Shown here: positions 1 to 12,030 of the stretch, piece by piece
Layout: each line of letters opens with the position of its first letter
How positions within the stretch are numbered: position 1 is the first letter of the stretch
DNA from: Rhyacophila brunnea
Taxonomy: Eukaryota > Arthropoda > Insecta > Trichoptera > Rhyacophilidae
NCBI GenBank assembly: GCA_022495005.1
Contig: JAGYXB010001614.1
Coordinates: 88,458-152,457, forward strand
DNA: 64,000 nucleotides
Direction: 5' to 3'
The notes under the pieces: generated by a model
Seen by the model: the letters and a program-made list of their open reading frames with translations, nothing else
The model's database searches: none
Told to the model about the DNA's origin: nothing
Translations under genes and position numbers: made by a program

Positions 1-788
1 CCTCACGTAGGTGGAATATATCAACACCCGAAGATATTTCGTTGAACATAGTTATCGCCCTCCCAATTGGCATTACCAGTGGCATGTTGGTTCTGCACCT
101 TGGGAGAATAAACAACTGATGCTCTCTATTTCTAAGATAGTTATCAGGGACACACAGGTCAACACTGCCCAGAATGGCAGAGTTCTCATTTATACCTTGT
201 ATAAGTCGAAAAAAATGCGTAGCTAAATAAAAATTTCTTCTAAATTGCAGACTGCAGTATGTAAGCATGCCTAAGAGAAAGTCAGTTGGATAAAGCCACG
301 GATAGTATCCATACAACCTCAAGTAAAGGAGTCTCAAGAATTTCTTCTGTATCCTCTCCACCATAAGGCCATACTTCAACTGATGCAGTGCCCAAACAAT
401 AGACCCACTCTCAAGTCTGCTTTGAACTAAAGAATTTAATAAAAGTTTTAATACCGTCACATCCGAAAAGACCCGGGAAGTACGCATGACGAAGCCCAAC
501 ATTTTAAGTGCCTTGTTACAAATGGTAATTATATGGCTAATAAATGTCAGATTACTCTCAAACGTAATTCCAAGATCCCTTACAGATGATATTCGTGACA
601 GAACTCTGCCATGCATCGAGTATTGGAAAAACAACACTTTTGAGGCTCTGGTAAACGACAAAAGATTGCATTTATCAATATTGGATTCTAGTTTGTTACG
701 CCTGCCCCAATCTAATATATTATCTATATCAAGTTGGAGCTGACAACAATCGTCCAAGGTGACAACTGATGAATATAACCGATAGTAC
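1..788 (-). CDS. Partial reverse transcriptase (C-terminal part) of a jockey-like non-LTR retrotransposon
   Basis: Reading the minus strand from about 788 down to base 1 gives roughly 260 codons with no stop. The protein has the hallmarks of the region just after the YADD catalytic motif in jockey-type ORF2 proteins: DDCCQLQLDIDNILDWGRRN, then KCNLLSF, then SVRDLGITFESNLTFISHI, GFVMRTSRVF and RLESGSIVWALH. This is the thumb and C-terminal region. The YADD box itself is missing, so the copy is 5'-truncated near 790, as is usual for LINEs. The frame runs off the window edge. Two related copies (17617-18070 and 57395-57835) suggest that only a few residues and a short 3' UTR lie outside. An open frame over this length implies a fairly young copy. 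The clade is inferred from the motif pattern only. Confidence 0.82.
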
Positions 789-2282
789 AATCGGGTTAAT
801 ACTATTTTATTAACAAAAATACAGCTTAATTTAGTTAATGAACTAAAACCAAGAAAAATATACAAACTTTGAAAACATCTCATACGTATAATACTTAATT
901 ACGACGATTTAGCTTAAATTTATAAAGCACACTGCCACGAATCCAGCAGTTACGAGTTAAAGTCCCGTCGGGTGTCGTATTTTTTTGAAATATTTTTTAT
1001 ATGGATGTGAACGTATGTTCTATATAATAATATAGAATGTTACATTCTCAAATCTAATGAATTATACGTTGAATAAAAGGAGTGGTTTATCAATATAAAT
1101 AGTTTTAAAAAATGAAATGGAGTTAAATGAATTTGAAAGTAATACTCTTAAGTTTACTCAAAATATTATTAGAGTTCGAAATTTAAAAGTTATTAAAAGA
1201 AAACATTTTATCAGGTTCACCACACGAAATAAACATTCTAATACGCTGGTAAGCTGAGCGTAAGGTGCATAAGGTGGCATAAACAAAAACATAGGAAGCT
1301 TTGCCGTTTTTATTAGCTGAACAATAAATTATCATCGAATGGGCAACGCCGGGTGGCTGTAGGTCATAGATCAAGTGGTTACAGACCAAGCGAACGATTC
1401 CGTTAACCCGATTCACTCATTTTCATCATATTTATGAAATTTATTATGTGAACTGGGTGATATAAGAGACCACAATGTGCGAATGAAATTTGATTAATCG
1501 ACTGTTAAATTCACCAGAGATTGCTTTACTCGTAATAAAAAATATGGTGTCGGTATGATTTTTCACTAAATAAATGAGTCATGTGTTTCAAAAGATGATA
1601 ACTCTTATAACTTTATAGTTTCGAGGAAAAGCGAAAAAGAAAACCTCTGCGGGTATTATGTAGGTAATAAATATTATAAACAATGTAATGTAGTAATTGA
1701 AAGTTATTCTTATTAAAAATGTTTGTTTAAAATTAATGACAAACCTTCAAATTGGATGCGCATGAACGATTAATTAATTATATAGCTACATAGCATAATA
1801 TACTGTTTTTGCCATCATTCTAGTGATTATTATAATTAGTTAGAGTGGATTTAACACCTTTTGCTTTAAATTTTGAGGCCGAGTTAACATTGTTTGAAAA
1901 TAACTTTAATTTTTCATATAAATAGCCAAGCTATTGCAGGTATTATATTGACTACTAACTATTATTTAACGAAAAAAATCAATACTTAGGAATGCGGCAG
2001 ACAATATTATAGTCATCAAAGATCAATTATTTTTATAATTTTTGTATGTTAATACTTTGGACGCTGAAGACGCACATGCGCGTAATTGCCAGGCGGCCGA
2101 TCGATGTAATTAACGTGCATTTTAAAGGGGGCAATTAAAATCTCATTATATAGTTAGCAGCGAATGCGTTAATGTTTTTTCGCTGTCCAGGTGAATAAAG
2201 CATGTTTTTTGAGTATGCCTAAAATACCTAAATGAAAGACTCAATTATGATAATAAAATATTTTATATCATAGTATAACGCC
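789..2282. other. Unassigned AT-rich DNA
   Basis: No repeat or gene is recognised. A 77-codon minus-strand reading frame at 1183-1416 has a less AT-driven composition than its surroundings (it includes VRLVCNHLIYDLQPPGVAH) but matches no family I know. It may be a decayed element or a chance frame. Confidence 0.3.
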
Positions 2283-2405
2283 GTTACTCTCGTGGTGCAG
2301 TTCATAAGGCGCTTGCCTTCCACCCGAGAGTTCCTGGGTTCGATTCCCGGTCAGGACACACAATATTTATGTGTTTTTCTCAAAGCCTGGGTATTGGTGA
2401 TTGTT
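2283..2405 (+). repeat. tRNA-derived SINE, family S3
   Basis: The head is tRNA-like: an A-box-like stretch (GGTGCAGTTCATAAGGCG) is followed by a consensus B box (GGTTCGATTCC) at about 2337-2347. The body contains ATTTATGTGTTTTTCTCAAA. The same body recurs with a head at 59650-59825 and without one at 52784-52910. A B box, a shared non-tRNA body and several copies point to a SINE rather than a working tRNA gene. Confidence 0.7.
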
Positions 2406-2508
2406 CAAAATTACTAACAACCACCTTGTACGAAAAAGCAAGGACATGGTTATTAATAATTCTAAAAAAAAAGTCATTACCTTGGATACTGACTTACAGT
2501 GTCTCGAC

Positions 2509-4426
2509 TAGGGATTCCAATCCCGGGATCCCGGGATCCCGAGCTATTTTCGATACCTATGAATCCCGGGATTGATAAACATAATCCCGTGATTTCGGGA
2601 TTGATTTTTTTTATCAACTTTTATGGAAAATAAAATAAAAGCAAAAATATAACAGAAAAAATACTTTTAATAAAAAATAACTACACTAGAAATAAACTGA
2701 GTTTGAATGAAGTTTCATTTATACCCATGTGTAGGTAGCCGATTCATTTTATTTTTTCACATGCATTATTAAAAATGAGAAAGATTGGAAAAAAACAATT
2801 CTTCACACTTTTAACAAAGTAATTCCACCATGATATCATAGTCCGACTGTGGAAAGGCAAAAGGATTTAACCCTCACTTTTTGCAAAATAGGTTTTATTG
2901 AAAAATAGCATTGCACACAACTAAATACACGTTCTGTCTAAAGGTTGTAAGCTGCAAAATGCCAAATTATTATCAAATTTTAGCTTTTAATTTTTAAAAA
3001 AGAAGGGCGTTTGAAATTTGCGTCCAGGTAAAAGGATTTATTCCACATCAATGACATTATTAGTCATTCAAGTAATCTTTTACGGAAAGGAAAAAGGCGT
3101 TATGCATCTTACGTTGCAAATGTATGAAAAAAATGGTAGTTTTACTTAACTCTGCCGGCCGAACAGGTAAGTTATGAACCAGAAGGAAGACTTAAGCCAC
3201 ATACATTTCTCGGTCGGTCGTTTGACAGTTAACACGGATTTCGACAGTCTTTTCATAAAAAATCATTTAAAGTTAAAGCATTGAGTGAAAATGGTAACAG
3301 AACGAAGCAAAATGATTCTTGAAATGTGTGGTGTTAATATGGACGCAACAAATAATCCCGACAAGTACTGTTAGTGTTTAAAATTACATCTAGAAGTTTT
3401 TATATCACACACGAGAAGAGCCATTGTAAATTCTATCTATATCGGTATGAAACGGCCTGTTACGACTTATATTGTGTTTTAATTGTCGATTATCGATTAA
3501 TTGATTTGATGATTTCATAATATCTGAGAAAAGTAATACAATATTTGCTAATTCACTTGCGATTTGCGCACCATGCGATTTATAGGTTATGTCATGTGTC
3601 AAAAACACTTCTCAATTGAAATTGTTTTCAATTCGCTTTAATTTACGATTAATATCATTGTAATAGACTAATATCATTATTATGCACTGTTTTATGTTCA
3701 TATATTATAGAAATAACATAAATCGCATGTAAAATGTATGTGTCTAACTCCAAATATGTTAATACCTACCTAATTTTTAGTCAGGTAAAATGACTTAACC
3801 CTCATTTTTATTAGTTTTTCTTCAATAACTTCATTATTTAATTATAGATTGGGGAAAAAAAACACCAAATTATTAATCATCATGCACTTCAAGTTTGTGT
3901 CTATTTTATATTTAGACTTTGGCCCAAAATCATTATTAAAACGTTTTTTGTGCCTCCTGTAAAATTTGATTAGTGTGGATTAACTCCTTTTGCCTTTCCA
4001 CAGTCGAATTACGTTTTACGGCAGTTTCATATTTGGCTGACTAATTAGAATTATGAAGCGGAAAGGCCATAAGTACGCCATGATTATTTGCTTTACTATT
4101 TTAAATCTCGCTAATCCATTCATTATGTCTTTACTATCAGAAACAGCAATCTCATAATAAATTCACATTATTATTTATATTACAATATTATTTACATTTA
4201 CTCCATTAAACTTGTGTATTTCCAAGATTGAACGTATACAATATTAACAATAAATGTCTTAAATAGAATAAATTATACTAAATTTATTTTTGACCGATTT
4301 TATCAATGTTATTTGTAAATATAAAAAAATTATATTAACAATGGAAAAAAATGCCAATCCCGGGATTGTCAAATTGTAATCCCGAAATCCCGGGATCAGA
4401 ATTTTGGCTCGGGATTGGATTCCCTA
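2509..4426. mobile_element. hAT-type DNA transposon, non-autonomous, carrying a nested element
   Basis: Both ends have inverted repeats of the form TAGGGATTCCAATCCCG on the left and TAGGGAATCCAATCCCG on the right. The element is bracketed by a perfect 8-bp target duplication, GTCTCGAC, at 2501-2508 and 4427-4434; eight bases is the hAT signature. Just inside the ends are repeated TCCCGGGA palindromes, typical of subterminal transposase-binding repeats. About 1160 bp of the interior belongs to a different inserted element (2844-4006), so the original hAT copy was about 755 bp. No transposase frame is visible. Confidence 0.85.
2844..4006. mobile_element. DNA element with inverted ends starting CGACTGTGGAAAGG, nested in the hAT
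   Basis: The two ends match as inverted repeats for more than 20 bases (CGACTGTGGAAAGGCAAAAG on the left, the same in reverse complement on the right). A second copy lies at 26287-27041 in the opposite orientation. I could not identify a target duplication, so the superfamily is unresolved. Inside, an ATG at 3291 opens a short frame (MVTERSKMILEMCGVNMD, ending in TAG near 3372) that may be the decayed start of a cargo or transposase gene. A 67-codon minus-strand frame at 3405-3608 also lies inside and is not recognised. Confidence 0.65.
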
Positions 4427-4434
4427 GTCTCGAC

Positions 4435-6282
4435 GTAAATTGGAACTGGAACGCTTTGTGAAATTAAGTCAATTTACAGTTTCAAAGTAGGTAACCTCCA
4501 TTTTTACTTGTTTTTATGTTTTTCATGATTCTCATTCTGTAAGTACTTTTTCAACGTATTTATAATATTAATAAAATAATAAATCCGGCTCACTTTGTTA
4601 GTTAAATAGAATTATTACAAATTCGTTCATATTCATCAGCCGCCAGTTTATATACTTTACGACTAATTTTAAACATTGTATTTTAGTAATTTAAATGATG
4701 TTGAAGATATTTTATTTCGCTATTACTAATTGTTTACTAATATATTTGTAAAAATAAAATATTATATTTGCAGTTCAAAATATGCTTGATGGTTTTTTGC
4801 ATTTATTTCAAAATGGAAGAATATGGGGGTTATCGACTTTGAAACTATAGTTTCAAACTATGGGCACTTATTGTAATGAATACTTTATATTTCATTAAAA
4901 TAAAATATGTGTTGTTTTTCTATGTTGCAATATTTAAGCAGATAAAAAACGAACCCCTTAGTATAATTTGACACCAATGCTGTAAAGATATGAATGGGGA
5001 ATGGTAATAATAGATACCTCCCTTATTAGTCATTAGTAATGTTTTAACCACAATCGTCAATATGTATCTGTTTATCTGAAACAATTATGATTCACTAACA
5101 AATATGCTATGGGACTAAATATGAATAAAAAATAAACAAAATTAATAGCATTTAAACACGAGTGTGGTAACGGAATCTCTTTGTCCAGTGGCAGCGGTCA
5201 CGGGTGCCGAGTAGAGGAGCCGAACTGCGGGGAAAGATACGTCGGTGAAAGACTTATTGCTCCGGCAGCACTTCTTGACACAAAAGATAAACACCGCGAC
5301 CTCAATGCTCCTCCCCGTTGTTACACGCTGCTGCGCCCCTGCAAACAATAAGTCGAGCTTTTTTGCAACAAGGAGCGAGCTTAAATTTTAAGCTCCTCTT
5401 TTCTCTGATGTTGGCTTTTCGCTATAAGATGTAACGGATAATATCGTGATGATTGCTTTTGGTAAATTGCTACATTTTTGTATTAACGAAATAAGTATTT
5501 AAATTCATCTTAATTGGATTATAATTATTACTCTTCAATCATTTAAGACAACCCCCTATTTATAGATTATAGAATTTGCAAAGTAAATAAAGTACCAGAG
5601 AGAGCACAACGCATTGTTTTTGATAATTTACAATTTCAACTGTATTAATTAATATGTATCTGAAAACGTTAATAAGATTTTTTTATTCAAAAGTCAAAGA
5701 TAAACTTGCAATTGTAAAAAAATGTGAATTTGTCACATATTTGGTACATAGGTTACGTTATTATTACATTATTTTTATGGTTATATTTATTTTTTAAATT
5801 TAGTTAATTAAGTTTTTATTTTTAACAGTTTATATTTTTGACTAATTCATAGTTTTAATATTTTTTATATTTATTTTAAAAAACATCCTTTTTTATAAAA
5901 AATATAAATGTGTATAACTTGAAATCCTTTTTTGGTAGAGTGTCTCGGGAAAAAAATGTTAACTTAACTCATTACGTGCGTCCAACGCAACTATTGCGTT
6001 GCCATTACCTGGCCATTAGATATAATTAGCATGTTATTTAAATGTTGTAATTATTTAGTAATTAACAGGTTCGCAGTGAATGCGGTTATATTAGTTATAT
6101 TATCACGCTCTAGTATTGTAGTATAAGGTACTCATACTTGATAAAGCTCACCATTTGAGCGATATTTTTGTCTTTAGCCAATATTATGAATAGTGCATAC
6201 AATCAATATAAATTATCATTAATTACCATTGAATCTCTTAAAAATTAAACATTTCTTTATTTTATATACCTATTTATTTTTC
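4435..6282. other. Unassigned DNA with a GC-rich patch at 5155-5345
   Basis: Most of this stretch is low-complexity AT-rich sequence. The exception is about 190 bp at 5155-5345, which is clearly richer in G+C and CpG than its surroundings. A 68-codon minus-strand frame lies there (5142-5348) but is not recognisable. The patch could be a regulatory element, a decayed repeat or a small exon; nothing decides between these. Confidence 0.3.
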
Positions 6283-6486
6283 CGACCATGCCCGATCCTA
6301 ATAAGATCATATGGGCCTCCACAGAGTGGAGGTTTGTATTAACATATTTTATATTTTTACGAGAAATGGATGTCAGCCACTTGCTCGACCTATTAGGTCC
6401 ATACTCTCAATCATACACAAATTGAACAAACAACAACAGGATTAGAACCTGGGACCCACGACGCTGTGCGGCGCGGCTATCGTGGA
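6283..6486 (-). repeat. tRNA-derived SINE, family S1
   Basis: The tRNA-like head is on the minus strand at the right end (B-box complement GGATTAGAACCTGGGACCC). Its body carries the family signature ACGAGAAATGGATGTCAGCC and a short hairpin, GCCTCCACAGAGTGGAGG, near the 3' end. At least eight other copies or fragments are in this window (8796, 13521, 15779, 25132, 29513, 30037, 52937, 61665). Confidence 0.8.
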
Positions 6487-7802
6487 GATATATATTAGAG
6501 TAGTTTTCACGTGTGTGAAATACATAACATTATTATGTTCATAGTGTTGTCTATGATCATTTTGCAATATAAATAGTTTTTTTATAAATTCAATGATACA
6601 AAATATTATTGAAATTTAATCATAATTCAGTGTATGTGTTTTTATTTAAAAACGAATAAAGTATCTATTTCCCGATAAAAACATTTACCCTCGAAAACAT
6701 AGGACAGTATACTTTCCACTCATCATATAAAACCTTCACGTACTTTTCTTTCTTTTGTTCTCAAACACCTCCCAAAATACATTTAAAAAAAGAACACCTG
6801 ACACCGACCAAATAATAGACAGGGCGAGAAGCGTTTTGCCAAACCGCAAACACACAAAACAGTGCTCTGTAGCGAGTATACAATATGCGCTGTTTATAAA
6901 TATATCTGTCCATGAATTTTGGATGCCACAATGGCTATTAAATACAGAAATATGTGTGTAGATATCCTTATTGAGATATTTATGCAGACATTTTTGAATA
7001 GTTAATATTTTAAAATATTCATAATGTATTAATTACTTATTTGGATTAAATTACATATTTAATGATGTTGGTAGATTATAATATTATCACTATAAATTCA
7101 TTACAAAACCAAACAAATAGTGCATCATTTTAATTTCAGCCACTCTATTTCTCCTTACTCTCTCCACTTGTCTTGGTCTTTCGTGTGTTTCTTTATCTCG
7201 CTTTTCTAACAAGCTGATTATCAATTATATCGAGCCATATAAACATATATTATTAAAAAATATATAATATAAGTATCTTTTTCTGCACACTAATTATTAC
7301 ATTGTATATTTTTTTTTTTATTTATATTTGCTCATTGAGTACAAAATCTACATAATATCATACATTTGTATTCAATTATATAAAACATCCATAGCTTAAA
7401 GTAGAGAATATTTATTTTGTATAAGAGTATTGATAACTTTTTAGTAATTGATGCAATCATCCGTATACTTATTAGAAATATTGTCGCTGTTATCAAACTG
7501 TTGAAAAAATACATATTTATAGCCCATGTAAAATTCAAATAATCATTTAATATATTATTATTATTCTATAACACATAACACAGTAACAATCAAAGTATTG
7601 AGAATATTAAACTTTTCGGTTCATATTGAATTGATGTATTGGAATAAAGAGGTGTAATGCATCTGTCACAACCACAAAGTCTATGAGGAGTTGGGATCCA
7701 TAATGTAAAAATTTCCCGACTAAGATAATATATTCATGTCTAATGACTGCTCTTGGATTGATCAGCTTATAATGTTTTTGTCCCGAATCTGTCTGGATAG
7801 AC
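6487..7802. other. Unassigned AT-rich DNA
   Basis: I see no repeat family or gene. Frames at 6755-6961 (plus) and 7332-7538 (minus) have the composition expected by chance in AT-rich sequence. Confidence 0.3.
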
Positions 7803-7990
7803 CAGTGCTTGAAATGGACCGGAATGCGCCGGAATGCAGCTCCTATTTGTGGAATTCCCGTAATTATCGCTCCGCCTCATGGAAAAATTTTATATTCCAT
7901 TCCGGTTCGTGATTTAGTAAAAACTAATAAAATTGATTTACTTTATACAATATATTACTTTTTTGGTTTTTTTGAAACTTTTCGAAATCA
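7803..7990 (+). mobile_element. hAT MITE fragment, CAGTGCTTGAAATGG family
   Basis: The left end (CAGTGCTTGAAATGGACCGG) matches the complete MITE at 53578-53827, and homology continues through the TTATCGCTCCG motif. I could not find a matching right inverted end or a target duplication, so this copy appears truncated or decayed on its right side. Confidence 0.55.
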
Positions 7991-8795
7991 TAGTTTAAAA
8001 AAATAGTGTTTATGACGTGATAAACCTTGATTTTAGTCTACAGCGCCGACAACACTATGCCCTAATCTTGCATGCTACAAGTTTGAAGTCAGTTTCTTCA
8101 TTAAATTTGACCTCCTAAGCTTGGCAGGTACATTTTTTATATAATACAAACAATTCTTATATAATTCATTAGTATGTAAATAATTTCTGGAAAGTACCGA
8201 GTTCTTCGACTCGTAATATCTTCCAACTTGATCGCTGGGTTGACGTGTACTAAAATATTGCAATTGTTGAGTGACGTAGTATAGCAAATTAACTTTAAGT
8301 GATGTTTCGGATGATTAAATTTAAAAAAATGAACAAGCTGTCACTTTCATGATAAGTTTTTCATAATCCAATTTATAAAAACCTTCTTCAAGAAAACAAT
8401 CCACTTCCTTTCTGTGTATACACATAGTGGTATTGCGCGGATAAGAAAAGGATCTCACGAGATCAGTGAGAATTTAAGAGGCCTTTCCGTTCGGGAAAAT
8501 CCCATCACAAAAGAATGTGTTTTATGTCATCACGTCATTCGGCGACATCTATCCATACTTTGAGTCGTCGACAATTGCATTACACAAATTGATCCCATGA
8601 GGGTTCGGTCTCGATTCCATTCGCAAAGGTTTTTCACGTTTAATTGGTATGTCATTGTTACACCGCAAAAAGCTCACCACCTATTGTAGCTTTTTTATTT
8701 TCAAAGTTGTCACGAGCAGTTTAATTAGAACTATTCTATGGGATATGTATATAATAGTGAATGTGTATTTTATTTATTATATATATATTTTTTTT
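7991..8795. other. Unassigned DNA
   Basis: No element is recognised. About 8400-8640 is somewhat richer in G+C than the flanks and looks single-copy within the window. Confidence 0.25.
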
Positions 8796-9030
8796 CGACC
8801 ATATCTGACCCTAATAGGAACATATATGGGCCTCCACAGAGTAGAAGTTTGTTTTAACAGATTTTGTTTTTACGAGAAATGGATGTCAGCCACTTGCTCA
8901 CTCTATTAGGTCCATACTCTGACTCATACACAAATTGTAAAACAATATGTGTACTTATAAGACCCAGGATTCTAACCTGGGACCCACGACGCTATAGGCT
9001 GACGCTTAAGCCGCGCGGCCAACGTGGGTG
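8796..9030 (-). repeat. tRNA-derived SINE, family S1, near full-length
   Basis: This is the most complete S1 copy in the window. It runs from CGACCATATCTGACC at its 3' end through the hairpin and the ACGAGAAATGGATGTCAGCC signature to a full tRNA-like head on the minus strand (A-box region GGCCGCGCGGCTTAAGCG, B-box region GGTTAGAATCC). The head ends at GTGGGTG. Confidence 0.82.
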
Positions 9031-9039
9031 TTTATTATA

Positions 9040-9115
9040 TAGATACATATTTATCATCAAAATCATTAGCTAATGTCAATCCACTGCTGAACTGTCTGAA
9101 CTACATTGTAGGAAG
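9040..9115 (-). mobile_element. Possible 3' end of an RTE-type LINE
   Basis: A stretch rich in ATCA repeats, followed by CAATCCACTGCTGAACTG, resembles the 3' end seen more clearly at 49795 and 59826 (AT-rich repeat, then CCACTGCTGGA). It is short and diverged, so this is a weak call. Confidence 0.35.
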
Positions 9116-11469
9116 GCCGAAATGCAACTGATTTATTGACTGTTATTTCGTATTCGTATCATTGTCTATGCTATATAAATGAGCATAGACAATAATCCGT
9201 CAGTTGTAGGGTTGAGTAACCTCTATACCGCTCACTAATTTATTTATTGTGTAGCTTGTAATCATTAATGCTATCTATGAATAATTGTTAAAAAAAGATT
9301 CCTTTTATCTTCTTTTACAAACTTTACACTAAACTAATGCGCAATACATTTGACCACGGTGTCAACTATTTGTATTCGGAGAAACTTGACAAGAACCCGC
9401 GGCAAATTGGGAAGAGCGGCGGAAAATTGGAAAAAGACAGGTGCAGACCACCACTTAGGCACCCCTGCAGAAATGCGGAATACACTACCCCTAGCTTTTC
9501 TTCGTCCTACTTGCAATTAAGTGACATTATTCAACCTTACGTTGTATTCTTTAGTACTATGAACGTTCTAAATGTATTTCTAAGTGAAACTTTTCATATA
9601 ATTTTTGTAAAGTAAATTCAACTACTGTAGAGTCAAAATACTGCTAAATAAGTACCATAAGCCGACTAAAAAAGAAAAAGAAAAAAACTATCGAAGTCGA
9701 GTGGGAGTCGACCCCACATCTATCGCATTCCAGCCAATTTACTTCAACAATTTAGCCACTCGTTCTATACCTGGCCAGATACCAATATTTTTTCTCATGT
9801 GTATTTCTAGGTGTACCAAATTACGTAGGTATCTCCTGTTATACTTTAGTACGTATTTATTAACTCAAAGTCATAAGAAGTATTAAAGGAAACGTGAAAA
9901 CAACTTCTTTTCAATGTTGTTTAATATCCTGCTATATTTGAGTCGGCCGGCCAACTGCGGAAAAACTCGTCGCTCACTGCGGGTTAATGGAAATTTCATC
10001 AATAATATAAGAGAAATCGTCTGTTGAAACTTATGTTCTTATCAAACTTAAGAAAATCGTTTGTTTATTTCACCGATTGGTTGATTTAAAAATGTTTAAT
10101 TTCTAGCATACATAATAGTATTATAACCTATGTATATCGTCATTCAATTTTTGTCATACAGGAATAGCTTTAAAAACTTTTTTTTTCAATATTAATCATA
10201 ATAATTAATTATATTGTTAATAAAATTATTTTTCTGTAGTTGCTACAGCTTATGAACACAGTATATTTTTATAAATAAAACATAATTAAACACATAAATT
10301 ATTTCTTCATATGGAGCTATATTGTCGATTATTATTTAATATTACATAATATTATATAATATATTACTTTTAATTGTATTAATTCTATATAATTGCTAAG
10401 ATCAAATGACCGCGATTCATTTTATATATAGATTCAATTTTAATATATTGTGTTCTTTGAAACAAAGTAACTTTTATTATAATAATTATCATCTTTGAAC
10501 AAGAACATCTATTATGTAAATATTATGTACAATTATTTTTTAGGTTGTATAACTATTAAATTGTATTATTAATTAAAATACTTTTTGTTCTTAGTATTCA
10601 ATGATATTATGTAATATTAATAATGATAATATAAATAACTGTAAAATATATGATTTATATTAGTTGAAAATATCTTACCAAATGAACTAATCGGTCGTGA
10701 TTATTCAATAAAATTAAATAAATATTACACACAGTATTTTACTTTAATTAATACAAAACATTTATCCAGTAACAATTAATAGATAATAATCGTAGACACC
10801 ATTAAAGTACCTAATTGAAAATTTATTTGACATATAGTATCAACTTACAAAAAATTCGACAAAATATTTTATTATTTTACATTATCAAATCAAATCAAAT
10901 TTATTTTGTATGTGTATGTTTGATACTTAAAAAATTTAAATAGTTAAACAAAATAGTTTAGTAGAAGCTCAAATATATAATAATTAGACAGATCATAAAT
11001 TTATAAGTGTGGATCAATATAAAAGGTTAAGACGACTAAGAAGATTGTATGTTTCAAGTAGCAAATATTATACTTTTAAAGTCCACATCTGTCAAAAAAC
11101 GCTATCAAATCGTTATATACAAAAACGTTAACACTTGATTTTTTATTAGGGCTTTAATGAGATAAAATCTATGTATATTAGTGTTGCAAACAAGAACCGG
11201 ACAATTTCTTAAATGCCAAAATCCCGAAATTCCGAATAATAAATTTACTGTATCAACTTTTAATAGCTAAAATGCATTCGATTACAATTTCAAATCTGAT
11301 AAGACAACCCAGCCCGTAACAAACAATAGAATTAACTATCACAAAAATGCAAACAATGATACTTAGATACTTCAAACGTACAATCGACCCCTCTTTGAAT
11401 ATTAGGTCGAAACCGGTTACTGACGGTTTTATTACAAGGAGTTGCAACACAGACAAGTAAAAATATTAT
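9116..11469. other. Unassigned, very AT-rich DNA
   Basis: No element is recognised. Overlapping frames at 9334-9516 (minus) and 9337-9615 (plus) cover a small G+C-richer patch but match no known family. The run of TCAAA units at 10886-10900 resembles tails seen on insect LINEs but has no adjoining element. From 10200 to 11000 the sequence is almost entirely A and T. Confidence 0.3.
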
Positions 11470-12030
11470 ATTCGTGGGTTTCATGGTGTTGTGAATGAAG
11501 AAGTCAAGATTTGGTGTTTGATCCGATGAATGGAGGAGCGAGTTTTATTTGCAGCGTAAACAGTCGGTTCAAGAGTATGTTACAGTAGTTATGTTACAAT
11601 ACTTATGATACTGTTCCGAGGTCTGAGTCCTGGTAGAATGAGATGTTGTGCGGAGCGATACAGGGACTGACGTACTGACAGACCGAGAACTTATATTTGA
11701 GTGACATCTCTAACGAATTATGATCCGCTATTTATTGGCGTTCCTACTCACAATCAAAATAATATCTTGAAAATAATATTTATAAAATATTTATTATAAT
11801 TGACTCAGCTAGTCTATATGGAGTTTACGTCATTGGATATGGCTGACTATGTGAAAAAATGGATATTGCGAAAATTATAATTGCAGTAAGCAATTTACTG
11901 AGTTTTCCATAATTATACACTACGGGAAATGGATAAAAAAGAATTGTATTTGTAATTACCGTCAGTTATTTAATATCGCCGATCAATATGCTGATACGGA
12001 TTAAATTGTTTATCCCCATAATATATTTTA
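11470..12030 (-). repeat. Dispersed repeat family R4 (LTR-like), longest copy
   Basis: Shared blocks identify the family. GCAGCGTAAACAGTCGGT (about 11552) recurs on the opposite strand at 62985-63260. The GGCTGACTATGTGAAAAAATGG block and the ATCGCCGATCAATATG block recur on the opposite strand at 56540-56830. Weaker relatives are at 31000-31190 and 33115-33560. On the minus strand each copy has a polyadenylation-like AATAAA or similar, followed by a C-rich stretch, which would suit the R-U5 part of a solo LTR. No TG...CA ends or target duplications were found, so LTR identity is inference. Confidence 0.5.

Noticed and set aside
1183..1416. 77-codon minus-strand frame as a host exon
   Set aside because: Balanced composition in part, but no splice context, no recognisable family and no neighbouring exon; left in the gap description only.
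9334..9615. Opposed frames of 60 and 92 codons on both strands
   Set aside because: They overlap each other, match no family, and the G+C-richer patch alone explains the lack of stops.
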